Source: Liolophura sinensis (taxonomy: Eukaryota > Mollusca > Polyplacophora > Chitonida > Chitonidae). From it: DNA of 64,000 bases. The notes under the pieces were generated by a model. That model searched no databases. It saw nothing but the letters and a program-made list of their open reading frames with translations, and was not told the DNA's origin. How positions within the stretch are numbered: the stretch's first letter is position 1; the number at the start of each line of letters is the position of its first letter. This document shows, piece after piece, positions 13,871 to 21,808 of the stretch. The translations under genes were made by a program, and so were the position numbers. The DNA lies in NCBI RefSeq assembly GCF_032854445.1, contig NW_027018113.1, positions 1 through 64,000 of the forward strand, given 5' to 3'.

Positions 13871-15506
13871 AAAATCCAAAAGTGGAAAAAATGCTCCAAT
13901 CGTGCTGGTAAGAGGCTAATCCGACGTATTTTGTGACGAGAAATCGAATGGTGCAAACCGCGTTGCTCTCCGACCAATACTTTTGGCTGTAGCCACAATT
14001 GAATCATCATTTATGTCAAAATCACGTGCCCAGCAACGGCTCTTACTCCATGGAAACCAAGGAAATTTGCAATTTTTCAACAGCTGGAGATGCCTGACCC
14101 AATTGCGCATCTTTTGGCACCTTATTGATGTGGGTCAGTGTTCAATTGTACTTTTTACAGCAGACTGTATCAAGTACCTTGTGGTTTTTATATAAAAATG
14201 GTGTGGTTTTTCTACATGTAGATAAAGAGATTAAGTTTATCTTCGACTTAGAAGTAAGACATTTGCTGGGTGAGTTAAATGGGCTTGGCCCAAAGATTTG
14301 ACATCTTCTGGGCTACCGAAGGGCACATAACTTATAATCAAAAGATGAATATAGTAATGACCAGTCGCGATTGTACATAGTACATGTAGCCGATTTCAAT
14401 TAGCAAAAGGACCAGGCAAATATCCAAAAGTGGAAAAAATGTTCCAATGCTGCTGGTAAGAGGCTAATCCGACGTATTTTGTGACGAGAAATCGAATGGT
14501 GCAAACCGCGTTGCTCTCCGAGCAATACTTTTGGCTGTAGCCACAATTGAATGATCAATTATGTCAAAATCACGTGCCCAGCAACGGCTCTTACTCCATG
14601 GAAACCAAGGAAATTTCCAATTTTTCAACAGCTGGAGATGCCTGACCCAATTGCGCATCTTTTGGCACCTTATTGATGTGGGTCAGTGTTCAATTGTACT
14701 TTTTACAGCAGACTGTATCAAGTACCTTGTGGTTTTTATATAAAAATGGTGTGGTTTTTCTACATGTAGATAAAGAGATTAAGTTTATCTTCGACTTAGA
14801 AGTAAGACATTTGCTGGGTGAGTTAAATGGGCCTGGCCCAAAGATTTGACATCTTCTGGGCTACCGAAGGGCACATAGCTTATAATCAAAAGTTGAATAT
14901 AGTAATGACCAGTCGCGATTGTACATAGTACATGTAGCCGATTTCAATTAGCAAAAGGACCAGGCAAAAATCCAAAAGTGGAAAAAATGTTCCAATGCTG
15001 CTGGTAAGAGGCTAATCCGACGTATTTTGTGACGAGAAATCGAATGGTGCAAACCGCGTTGCTCTCCGACCAATACTTTTGGCTGTAGCCACAATTGAAT
15101 CATCATTTATGTCAAAATCACGTGCCCAGCAACGGCTCTTACTCCATGGAAACCAAGGAAATTTCCAATTTTTCAACAGCTGCAGATGCCTGACCCAATT
15201 GCGCATCTTTTGGCACCTTATTGATGTGGGTCAGTGTTCAATTGTACTTTTTACAGCAGACTGTATCAAGTACCTTGTGTTTTTTATATAAAAATGGTGT
15301 GGTTTTTCTACATGTAGATAAAGACATTGAGTTTATCTTCGACTTAGAAGTAAGACATTTGCTGGGTGAGTTAAATGGGCTTGGCCCAAAGATTTGACAT
15401 CTTCTGGGCTACCGAAGGGCACATAAATTATAATCAAAAGTTGAATATAGTAATGACCAGTCGCGATGGTACATAGTACATGTAGCCGATTTCAATTAGC
15501 AAAAGG

Positions 15507-15525
15507 AATGAATGAATGAATGATT
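15507..15525 (-). repeat. 3' tail of element B, (ATTC)n microsatellite
   Basis: On the plus strand this reads as four AATG units then ATT, which is a CATT/ATTC tail on the element strand. It abuts satellite ending agcaaaagg. A simple-repeat tail instead of poly(A) is usual in several I-like LINE lineages. Copy 2 has three units. Confidence 0.85.
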
Positions 15526-15761
15526 ATGGCTTAACGCCACATCGGCAATATTTCAGCCATACCGTGGCGAGAACAAGGTGAAAGCAAGAGACGGTTAAGG
15601 TTTTCGGTATGATAATATGAACACCAAAAGTAAAACAAAAAGTACAGACGTGATTAAAATCGAATAAAAGAAAATAAGATTTAAAACTCGAAAACCAGGG
15701 TTATAGTACATGTATAAATATATATAACTGTTTATCTATAGATATTTATGACAATTAAAAT
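15526..15761 (-). other. 3' UTR of element B
   Basis: About 235 AT-rich bases lie between the ORF2 stop and the tail. No ORF is present. The last third holds the hairpin described separately. The rest shows only A/T runs. Base 15693 is A here and G in copy 2. Confidence 0.8.
15535..15569 (-). promoter_or_regulatory. 3'-terminal hairpin, probable RT recognition element
   Basis: The 6-bp arms CGCCAC (15535-15540) and GTGGCG (15564-15569) are perfect complements. They enclose an inner stem AT-c-GGC / GCC-AT around an A/T-rich loop. A stem-loop just before the simple-repeat tail is what stringent-type LINE reverse transcriptases recognise on their RNA, and SINEs often copy it. The structure is seen in the sequence; its function is inferred from position. 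Confidence 0.65.
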
Positions 15762-18035
15762 TTATATTTTATGATATAGGCCAATGGCCTTCAAATAATT
15801 TATGACAACATCGCCAGCGATGCTGTCAAATAAATCATATATAGAGTTGACCGTGTAGAATCTCTGCCGAACATGGGCAAAGTCTACACAGTCAACCAGA
15901 ATATGTTTGATGCCATATTGAGCATCACATCCAACACACTCGGGAGCACTGCTCCCATCCAAGATGAAATTGTGTGTCAGATGAGAATGTCCAATACGGC
16001 ATCTGGTTAAAACGACTTGGTCTCTACGAGACATATTAAGTGTATATGAATTATAGCCAATGACCGGATGAATAGCATGCAGTTTATTATGGGCCTGCAA
16101 GTTCCATTCACCCTGCCAAAGGCCACGAATATATTTAAGAATATTGGACTTCACGTCAGTATAAGGGATTTTTATCTTAGATATGGGTTTATTTAGGGCA
16201 GATTTCGCCTCCCTGTCTGCGACTGTGTTTCCATGGATACCAATATGACTTGGTATCCAGCAGAATATAATATCTTTACCTCTTCTAATTAATTTCCTAT
16301 GGATAGCTAAAATTTGAAGGATCAAGGGATTTTTAAATTTATTATTCTGTATTGCCAATAAGCAAGACAACGAGTCAGTGCATATCATTGCCCTCTGGGC
16401 ATGCCCAGAAGAAACATATGATAAGGCCAGGAGTATAGCTCTGGCCTCGGCAGAGAATATTGAAGAAGAGGATGGAAGACGAAAGGAAGAGACTCGCTGC
16501 TCCATGACAGCCGCAGTCGCAACCCTGTCCCCATCCTTCGACCCGTCAGTATATATAAATTTATAATCTATATAATTAGCTTTAATTTCAGCAAAACCTT
16601 GCTGAATTATAAGAGGATTTATATTCGATTTATTATATTTACGTAGATCAAATATTAGTTTAGGTTGTGGGAGAAGCCATGGAGGAGACTCTGGAAAAGA
16701 CACCGGAGCTATATCTTCCAGCTTGATGTTACCTCCCACAATATGGTCCCGTATACGAAGACCGAACGAAGGGATCTTGTTAGGACATTTAGTATATTTG
16801 TCTACATACAATGGTTTGAAAACACAGTCGTAGGCAGGGTTTGTTGGATGTGCTTTAAGCTTTGTGGCATATTGAAGGCTAAGTTTAATACGTCGGTTAT
16901 ATAAAGAAGGTTCATTAGCCTCCACGTATAAACTTTCTACTGGTGAGGTTCTAAAAGCACCAAGGCTGAGCCTCAAACCTTGATGATGGACAGGATCCAA
17001 CATTTTAATATACGACTTCCTAGCGGAACCGTAAATGATGGATCCATAGTCCAATTTAGACCTCACCAGAGAACGATATAAATTAAGTAAAACTGATCGG
17101 TCAGCACCCCAATCGGTGCTAGACACGACCTTAATTATATCGAGAGCCTTTGTGCATTTAGCTTTAAGCATTTTTATATGAGGTATAAAAGATAGCTTAC
17201 TATCAAATATTATACCTAAAAATTTGGTTTCTCCAACAATTTTAACCTGTTCACCACAAAAATTAAGCTCGGGATCAAGATGAAATTTCCGTTTGTTGCA
17301 AAAATGCATACCGACGGTTTTAGACGTTGAAAATCTAAAACCGTTTTCAGTTGCCCATTTCTCGATCTTATTGAGACAAAGCTGCAACTGACGTTCGATA
17401 TTATTCATATTCTTAGCTCGGTAGCATATAAGGAAATCATCCACGTATAAAGAACCCTCTGTGCCAGATGTTAATGTTTTTGCTAGGCTATTTATTTTTA
17501 TGCTGAACAGAGTTGGTGATAAAATGCTGCCCTGGGGTACACCCATTTCCTGCTCATAAGAGTCAGAAAGAGTGGACCCAACCCGTACCTTAAACTGACG
17601 ATCGGATAAAAATTGTGATATAAATGTAGGTAATCGACCTTTAAGACCCATATCCGTGAGGTCTTTTAAAATACCATATTTCCATGTGGTGTCGTAGGCC
17701 TTTTCAAGGTCAAAAAATATCGACACCACATGTTCATTATTAACAAAACCATTACGAATAAAAGTTTCAAATCGAACAAGGTGATCTAAAGTAGATCGAC
17801 CTTGACGAAAACCACATTGAATATTAGATAAAAGCTTGTTGGTTTCAAGAAACCAAACAAGTCTATCATTAATCATCCGTTCCATAGTCTTACAGACACA
17901 GCTGGTAAGAGCTATGGGACGGTAATTATTTGGATCAGTATGATCCTTACCCGGTTTAGGAACCGGGATAATACACGCCTCCCTCCATGACGGTGGAAAA
18001 TTACCAGTTATCCAAATATCATTAATCAAGTCCAA
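15762..18035 (-). CDS. Reverse transcriptase-RNase H part of ORF2, element B
   Basis: A 757-aa open segment that makes cDNA at the target site and removes RNA from the hybrid. RT motifs run in order: NYRPIALTS (about 37-45), GFRQGRSTLDH (75-85), motif A FFDLEKAYD with D109, motif B GVPQGSILSP (165-174), catalytic YVDD (197-200), and FLGIIFD. An RNase H domain follows with TDGS (D near 497), an E in SAEA (near 528), a D in CTDS (near 554), and SHIGIHGN...AD (near 597-607), so all catalytic positions are present. The C-terminus has a CX2CX7HX4C zinc finger (PECVGC...KHILVDC). The Met at 18035 is not the true start, because the frame stays open upstream to the A-run frameshift. Relative to copy 2 it has G where copy 2 has W, just before the zinc finger. 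Confidence 0.95.
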   Translation of the reverse strand: MDLINDIWITGNFPPSWREACIIPVPKPGKDHTDPNNYRPIALTSCVCKTMERMINDRLVWFLETNKLLSNIQCGFRQGRSTLDHLVRFETFIRNGFVNNEHVVSIFFDLEKAYDTTWKYGILKDLTDMGLKGRLPTFISQFLSDRQFKVRVGSTLSDSYEQEMGVPQGSILSPTLFSIKINSLAKTLTSGTEGSLYVDDFLICYRAKNMNNIERQLQLCLNKIEKWATENGFRFSTSKTVGMHFCNKRKFHLDPELNFCGEQVKIVGETKFLGIIFDSKLSFIPHIKMLKAKCTKALDIIKVVSSTDWGADRSVLLNLYRSLVRSKLDYGSIIYGSARKSYIKMLDPVHHQGLRLSLGAFRTSPVESLYVEANEPSLYNRRIKLSLQYATKLKAHPTNPAYDCVFKPLYVDKYTKCPNKIPSFGLRIRDHIVGGNIKLEDIAPVSFPESPPWLLPQPKLIFDLRKYNKSNINPLIIQQGFAEIKANYIDYKFIYTDGSKDGDRVATAAVMEQRVSSFRLPSSSSIFSAEARAILLALSYVSSGHAQRAMICTDSLSCLLAIQNNKFKNPLILQILAIHRKLIRRGKDIIFCWIPSHIGIHGNTVADREAKSALNKPISKIKIPYTDVKSNILKYIRGLWQGEWNLQAHNKLHAIHPVIGYNSYTLNMSRRDQVVLTRCRIGHSHLTHNFILDGSSAPECVGCDAQYGIKHILVDCVDFAHVRQRFYTVNSIYDLFDSIAGDVVINYLKAIGLYHKI

Positions 18036-18087
18036 GAGAGTCTCCAGTGGCTCAGGCGGTAAATGGTTCAGAAACTTATAATATACA

Positions 18088-18657
18088 TTATCGGGGCCAC
18101 AAGCAGTATCGTGGGCCTTTTTTTAATGCAGTTTTAAGTTCCTCGATATTAAAAGGATAATTATAATCTTCTAAATTTTTAGAAGAATAGGGCAATTTGG
18201 TTTTCTCCTTCTGGTTTTTAATATGTTGGAATTCTTTAGTATAGTTCTCAGAAGAAGATTTCGTTGAAATTGTTTCAGCTAATTTATTGGCTATATCAGA
18301 TGGAGATGTTAATGTATTATCGCCATCTTTTAAATGCTGAACTTTTGCTTTATTATTTTTGCCCTTAAGTTTCTGAACCATGTTCCAGACCTTACGCATG
18401 GGTGTTTTTGACGTAATGCCCGAAACAAAGTTCCGCCAACAAGATCGTCTCTTGGACTTGAGTAATCGACGAGCATTAGCTCTAAATTTACGAACCTGGT
18501 TTAAATTATTATCAGTAGGACAATGATTAAATCTGCGTTCAGCCTTTTTACGGTCCTTTATGGCTTTACGAGAGTCATTGTCGTACCAAGATTTTACTTT
18601 TGGATTTTGGATTTGTCGAGGTCTTAGGTATAGTTCTATCGGCAGCTCGTGATACAA
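18088..18657 (-). CDS. Linker between endonuclease and RT, ORF2 of element B (frameshifted segment)
   Basis: A 189-aa open frame, of which the part after about residue 15 continues ORF2. It is rich in Lys/Arg (KDRKKAERRF, KSKRRSCW) and matches the basic, helical region usually found between the APE and RT domains. The first residues overlap the endonuclease frame and are an out-of-frame read. The last residues after the seven-A run are also out of frame. It therefore is not a separate gene. Its start and stop are products of the two frameshifts. Confidence 0.8.
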   Translation of the reverse strand: MYHELPIELYLRPRQIQNPKVKSWYDNDSRKAIKDRKKAERRFNHCPTDNNLNQVRKFRANARRLLKSKRRSCWRNFVSGITSKTPMRKVWNMVQKLKGKNNKAKVQHLKDGDNTLTSPSDIANKLAETISTKSSSENYTKEFQHIKNQKEKTKLPYSSKNLEDYNYPFNIEELKTALKKGPRYCLWPR

Positions 18658-19459
18658 GCTCGTTAAATTTTAACACAGGATCATCTGCTGCTTTGAGGAT
18701 CTCTGGAGAGATATCAGCCTCACAGAACATCTCAAATGCGACCCAATCTGCTTTATCGAATTTCCACCTAGCTACACGTTCTAAAGAATTAGAAGTGATA
18801 TGTTCTAGGATTATAGGAAAATGGTCACTACCACAAAGATCGTCATGCACCCTCCAAGAAAAATCAAGGAAAAGTGATGGATCTGTAATAGTGAGATCGA
18901 TAGCAGAATAAGCGCCATTACCTGGATGTAAATAGGTATTAGAACCATCATTGAAATAACACAGTTCTTCGTTAGATAAGAAGTTTTCTACTATCTTGCC
19001 CTTATCATTTATGTTGTTACTGCCCCATAGGGGGTTATGGGAATTAAAATCTCCCATAAGTATAAAAGGTGTTGGCAACTGTTGTTTTAAATTATGTAAC
19101 TGTAAAGCTGACAAAGAAATGTTCGGGGGAATATACACTGAACATAATGTGATTGTTTCACATAGTGAAACACGAACGGCCACAGCCTGAAGCTCTGTAT
19201 CCAGAGCAACAGGGCTGTGAATAACATTGTTATTGACGAAGATAGAGGAGCCGCCTGCAGCTCGATCTTCTTCATTCGAGTACGTACTGTATAATGAGTA
19301 ATTTTTAAGAATTATTTTGTCTTTGTCAGATGTCTTCAGGTGAGTTTCCTGAAGACACAGGGCAATAGGATTTAATGATTGAACAAGCTGTGTTATTTCA
19401 ATAAAATTGACCTTAAGGCCTCGACAATTCCACTGTATAATTTTGTCATATATCGCCAT
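18575..19459 (-). CDS. APE-type endonuclease domain of ORF2, element B
   Basis: A 294-aa segment that would nick target DNA to prime reverse transcription. Endonuclease/exonuclease/phosphatase motifs are visible in order: QWNCRGL (catalytic Asn side), LCLQETHLK (metal-binding Glu), SVYIPPN, GDFNSHNPLWG (Asp and Asn), AIDLTI, and SDHFPI (the final Asp-His pair). The start is the ATG in TAATG, where the last A of the ORF1 stop is the first base of ORF2, a layout known to support termination-reinitiation in the SART1 LINE. The segment ends about 15 residues beyond the real frame because of a +1 shift near 18590-18625. Confidence 0.93.
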   Translation of the reverse strand: MAIYDKIIQWNCRGLKVNFIEITQLVQSLNPIALCLQETHLKTSDKDKIILKNYSLYSTYSNEEDRAAGGSSIFVNNNVIHSPVALDTELQAVAVRVSLCETITLCSVYIPPNISLSALQLHNLKQQLPTPFILMGDFNSHNPLWGSNNINDKGKIVENFLSNEELCYFNDGSNTYLHPGNGAYSAIDLTITDPSLFLDFSWRVHDDLCGSDHFPIILEHITSNSLERVARWKFDKADWVAFEMFCEADISPEILKAADDPVLKFNELVSRAADRTIPKTSTNPKSKSKILVRQ

Positions 19460-20823
19460 TATGGAGGGAGACGTATAGGAGATTTTGCTTTATGTTTTGA
19501 CCGAGGACGACCCTTTCGTGGAGATCGGCTGGAAGATCTCCCTGATGCGGGTGATGTATCCATCACCTCCGCATCTGAAGTTGAAGGACCAACGTCCTCC
19601 AACGAACCAAACTTATTAAAAGTTTGTATAGGATCCCTAGTGGCCTTAGAGGGACGCTCTGTGGGGCCACCAGGTTTATTAGTTATTTTATTATTATTTT
19701 GTGATTGATTTTTGGACTTATTTTTGTCATTTTTAGGGCAATTGGGCTCAGCTGGTTTACCAGGGTGTTCTATACTATTTACTGTTTTTATTTGTTCTTT
19801 TGAAGGAGTTTGAGTTGAGGAAGAACTAAATGAAGGTTGAGATGGAAGTTGCACAGAAACATAACTAGGTTTGTCGTTTCCAATGGGCCAAGTCCAAGAG
19901 GTTTGAGTAGCAACAGTTGCTACTCGCTTGACCACATTGGCAAACGAAGTCGGTAGAGAAGTATTAGAAAGTGAGGCTAATTTCCGGGCGTCCTGATAGG
20001 AGATATTGTTTTTAATTTTCAAGTTGATAATTTGCTTTTCCTTAACGAAAAGCGGACAGTCCCTTGAGGAGGCCATGTGATCTCCACTGCAGTTGCAACA
20101 CTTAACTGTGTTGCTGCAGTCGAAACCATCATGACCGTCACTGCCGCATCTGAAGCAAATGAGTTTGTTCTTGCATTGTCCCTTGCCATGACCAAATCGT
20201 TGGCAATTAAAACAACGTGTAGGATTGGGGATATATAAATCCACATTAACCCTATACGGGCCAACGTAGATATGAGATGGAAGGGAGGTAGTGTTAAAGG
20301 TAAGCAGGTATGTATTAAGTTTAAAGAGGTTACCAGATTTCTTCGTAACGAAGCGTTTCACTCTGGTAACACCCTGTGAAATTAGTTCTTGGCAGATTTC
20401 TTCCTCAGTCAGGTCAGCTATATCACCATCCCTGTCACGAATGATTCCCTGACAGCTGTTCAGGGAATGGTGAGGGGATGTGAAAACAGATATGTCAGAT
20501 ATTTTATTTAATTTAAGTAAATTTTTTGACTGTTGTTGCCGGAAACATTCAATGAGAATGTCTCCGGATCTAAGTTTTTTAACGTTTTTTAAAGTTCCAG
20601 CTGTGCCCTGGAGAGCCCTCTGCAAAAGAAACGGGTGAATTTTTGAAGCCGGCTTTTGTTCACTCTTAGTTGAGAGAACAATGAAAGCCGGCCAACTGCT
20701 CTGTTCGTTATCCAGTGAGTCAGACAACTTCCTCTTTTTATCAGCACTTAAAGACAAAGTCGGCTGAGAGGAAGATTTATTAGATATATTCGAAATATTT
20801 GAAGTAGGTTTTAATGTAGACAT
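19459..20823 (-). CDS. ORF1 (gag-like nucleic-acid-binding protein), element B
   Basis: An intact 454-aa ORF, expected to coat the element RNA. After a Ser/Asn-rich N-terminus there is a basic KKRKLS patch (about 29-34), then a region with the look of RRM-like gag folds (about 44-195, with GDILIEC and VKRFVTKKSG). Three zinc knuckles follow: C204-C207-H212-C217, C223-C226-H231-C236 (both CX2CX4HX4C), and C242-C245-H249-C256 (CX2CX3HX6C), the classic I/Jockey ORF1 set. The C-terminus is low-complexity (Ser, Thr, Asn, Pro) and ends in an SRSPRKGRPRSKHK basic tail. It lies downstream of a 600-base 5' UTR, and its stop overlaps the ORF2 start by one base. Confidence 0.93.
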   Translation of the reverse strand: MSTLKPTSNISNISNKSSSQPTLSLSADKKRKLSDSLDNEQSSWPAFIVLSTKSEQKPASKIHPFLLQRALQGTAGTLKNVKKLRSGDILIECFRQQQSKNLLKLNKISDISVFTSPHHSLNSCQGIIRDRDGDIADLTEEEICQELISQGVTRVKRFVTKKSGNLFKLNTYLLTFNTTSLPSHIYVGPYRVNVDLYIPNPTRCFNCQRFGHGKGQCKNKLICFRCGSDGHDGFDCSNTVKCCNCSGDHMASSRDCPLFVKEKQIINLKIKNNISYQDARKLASLSNTSLPTSFANVVKRVATVATQTSWTWPIGNDKPSYVSVQLPSQPSFSSSSTQTPSKEQIKTVNSIEHPGKPAEPNCPKNDKNKSKNQSQNNNKITNKPGGPTERPSKATRDPIQTFNKFGSLEDVGPSTSDAEVMDTSPASGRSSSRSPRKGRPRSKHKAKSPIRLPP

Positions 20824-21425
20824 GACATATAGATATAAATTTCACCCCATATGTTCCCCACCCACCACGGAGTGCCAACAAGGGCGATGCCTGAACCTGG
20901 GAATACCCAGCAGGAAAGACACCAAGGATTCCATATGAGGTATACTCGAACAGATTGATTTATACCAAAGGTTAAATTCAATCTACTCGATTGACCCATG
21001 AGCCACCGCCTCAAAACGTAGTCCCGCAAACGATATTTCAGAAATAACATTTGTTCGCTAAATGATGTGCTGTTATTGAAGCAATTGGGACCACGCAGAG
21101 GCAAGACATGACCAAGCCGATTGATCGGACCGGGCCCATCCGACCTCCCGTCTCTCCCCAAGTAAGGGCCAAAGTGGCGTGTTGGGCTTGACGATCTCGC
21201 AAGATCAACACACCCTCAGCCACCAGGATCCCGTCCTCGTAGATTACGGGTCGCAACCCACGGCAAACAGGTCGCTCCCCGGTTGCCTCTCACACAACCG
21301 AGAAGATGTGAGCCTATTATATTCACCGGGCTCACACAGGAGAGCTCTAGTTTAGTCGACTTTTACGACAAGCTTGCCTAGAGGGCTGAGGTCCTATTCT
21401 TATCACCCCGGAAACCCCACGGGGG
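20824..21425 (-). promoter_or_regulatory. 5' UTR / probable internal promoter of element B
   Basis: 602 bases precede ORF1. They align end to end with the 603-base leader of element A. The outermost 180 bases (21241-21424) are nearly identical to 23543-23727, and identity falls towards ORF1. The end is sharp: after CCCCG-gaaacccca-CGGGG, a short self-complementary terminus, the sequence changes to the interior of element A's ORF2. LINEs of this group usually carry their Pol II promoter at the extreme 5' end. That role is inferred here from the conservation. Short ORFs in it (such as 21038-21256) show no family. Confidence 0.75.
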
Positions 21426-21808
21426 AACTGTTCTTTTAAATTGTGTAACTGAAAAGCTGACAAAGAGGTGTTTGGAGGTATATACACCGAACATAATGTG
21501 ACTGTTTCATATAATGAAACACGAACGGCCACAGCTTGAAGCTCTGTATCCAGAGCTATAGGGCTGTGGATAATATTGTTATTTATGAAGATCGAGGAGC
21601 CGCCTGCAGCTCACTCTTCTTCAATACAATATGTGCTATAAAGGGAATAATTTTTAAGAGTTATTTTATCTTTGTCAGATGTCTTCAGGTGAGTTTCCTG
21701 AAGACACAGGGCAACTGGATTGAAAGATTGAACTAGCTGTGTTATTTCAATAAAATTTGCCTTAAGGCCTCGACAATTCCACTGTATAATTTTATCTAAG
21801 GAAGACAT
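21426..21808 (-). pseudogene. ORF2 of element A, truncated inside the endonuclease domain
   Basis: The first roughly 127 codons align with the start of element B's endonuclease (QWNCRGLKANF, LCLQETHLKTSD, and later SVYIPPNTSLSA). It starts in the same TAATG overlap with its ORF1. An in-frame TGA (plus-strand 21611-21613) stands where element B has CGA, a C-to-T change at a CpG. The frame is open on both sides of that stop. Homology ends at NLKEQ, before the GDFN motif, where the 5' end of element B is joined. RT and everything downstream of element A are absent. Confidence 0.88.

Larger units (their letters stand above)
1..15506. repeat. 548-bp tandem satellite, array 1
   Basis: About 28 head-to-tail monomers. 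Landmark strings such as tttgctgggtgagttaaatg and ccatggaaaccaaggaaatt recur every 548 bases with almost no drift from 1 to about 9.2 kb. Monomers differ mainly at a few linked sites: gacgtc/gacatc, cgattgtac/cgatggtac, a GTGGAAAAAATGTTCC or GTAAAAAAAATGCTCC box, tttgcaa/tttccaa, cagctgg/cacctgg, and gacattgag/gagattaag. This is classical satellite DNA homogenised by unequal exchange or conversion. Every ORF in it is short and repeats with the monomer, and I see no coding function. The array stops at 15506, where the tail of a retroelement begins part-way through a monomer. Confidence 0.98.
15762..19459 (-). pseudogene. ORF2 of element B (APE-RT-RNase H polyprotein), frameshifted
   Basis: The full ORF2 region spans about 3.7 kb, which would encode roughly 1,230 aa, normal for RNase H-bearing LINEs. 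It is split into three open segments by two +1 shifts. One lies within about 18590-18625, in an A-rich CCAAAATCCAAAA tract. The other is in a run of seven A (plus-strand T, 18118-18124). Both fit single-base insertions in A runs, and both recur at the same sites in copy 2. No other stop interrupts the domains. Translation probably starts at the ATG overlapping the ORF1 stop. Sequencing error in homopolymers is an alternative to true decay. Confidence 0.9.

Noticed and set aside
1-15506. CRISPR-like or gene-array interpretation of the regular repeats
   Set aside because: The 548-bp units are contiguous with no unique spacers and no cas genes. Spacing and eukaryotic retroelements identify satellite DNA.
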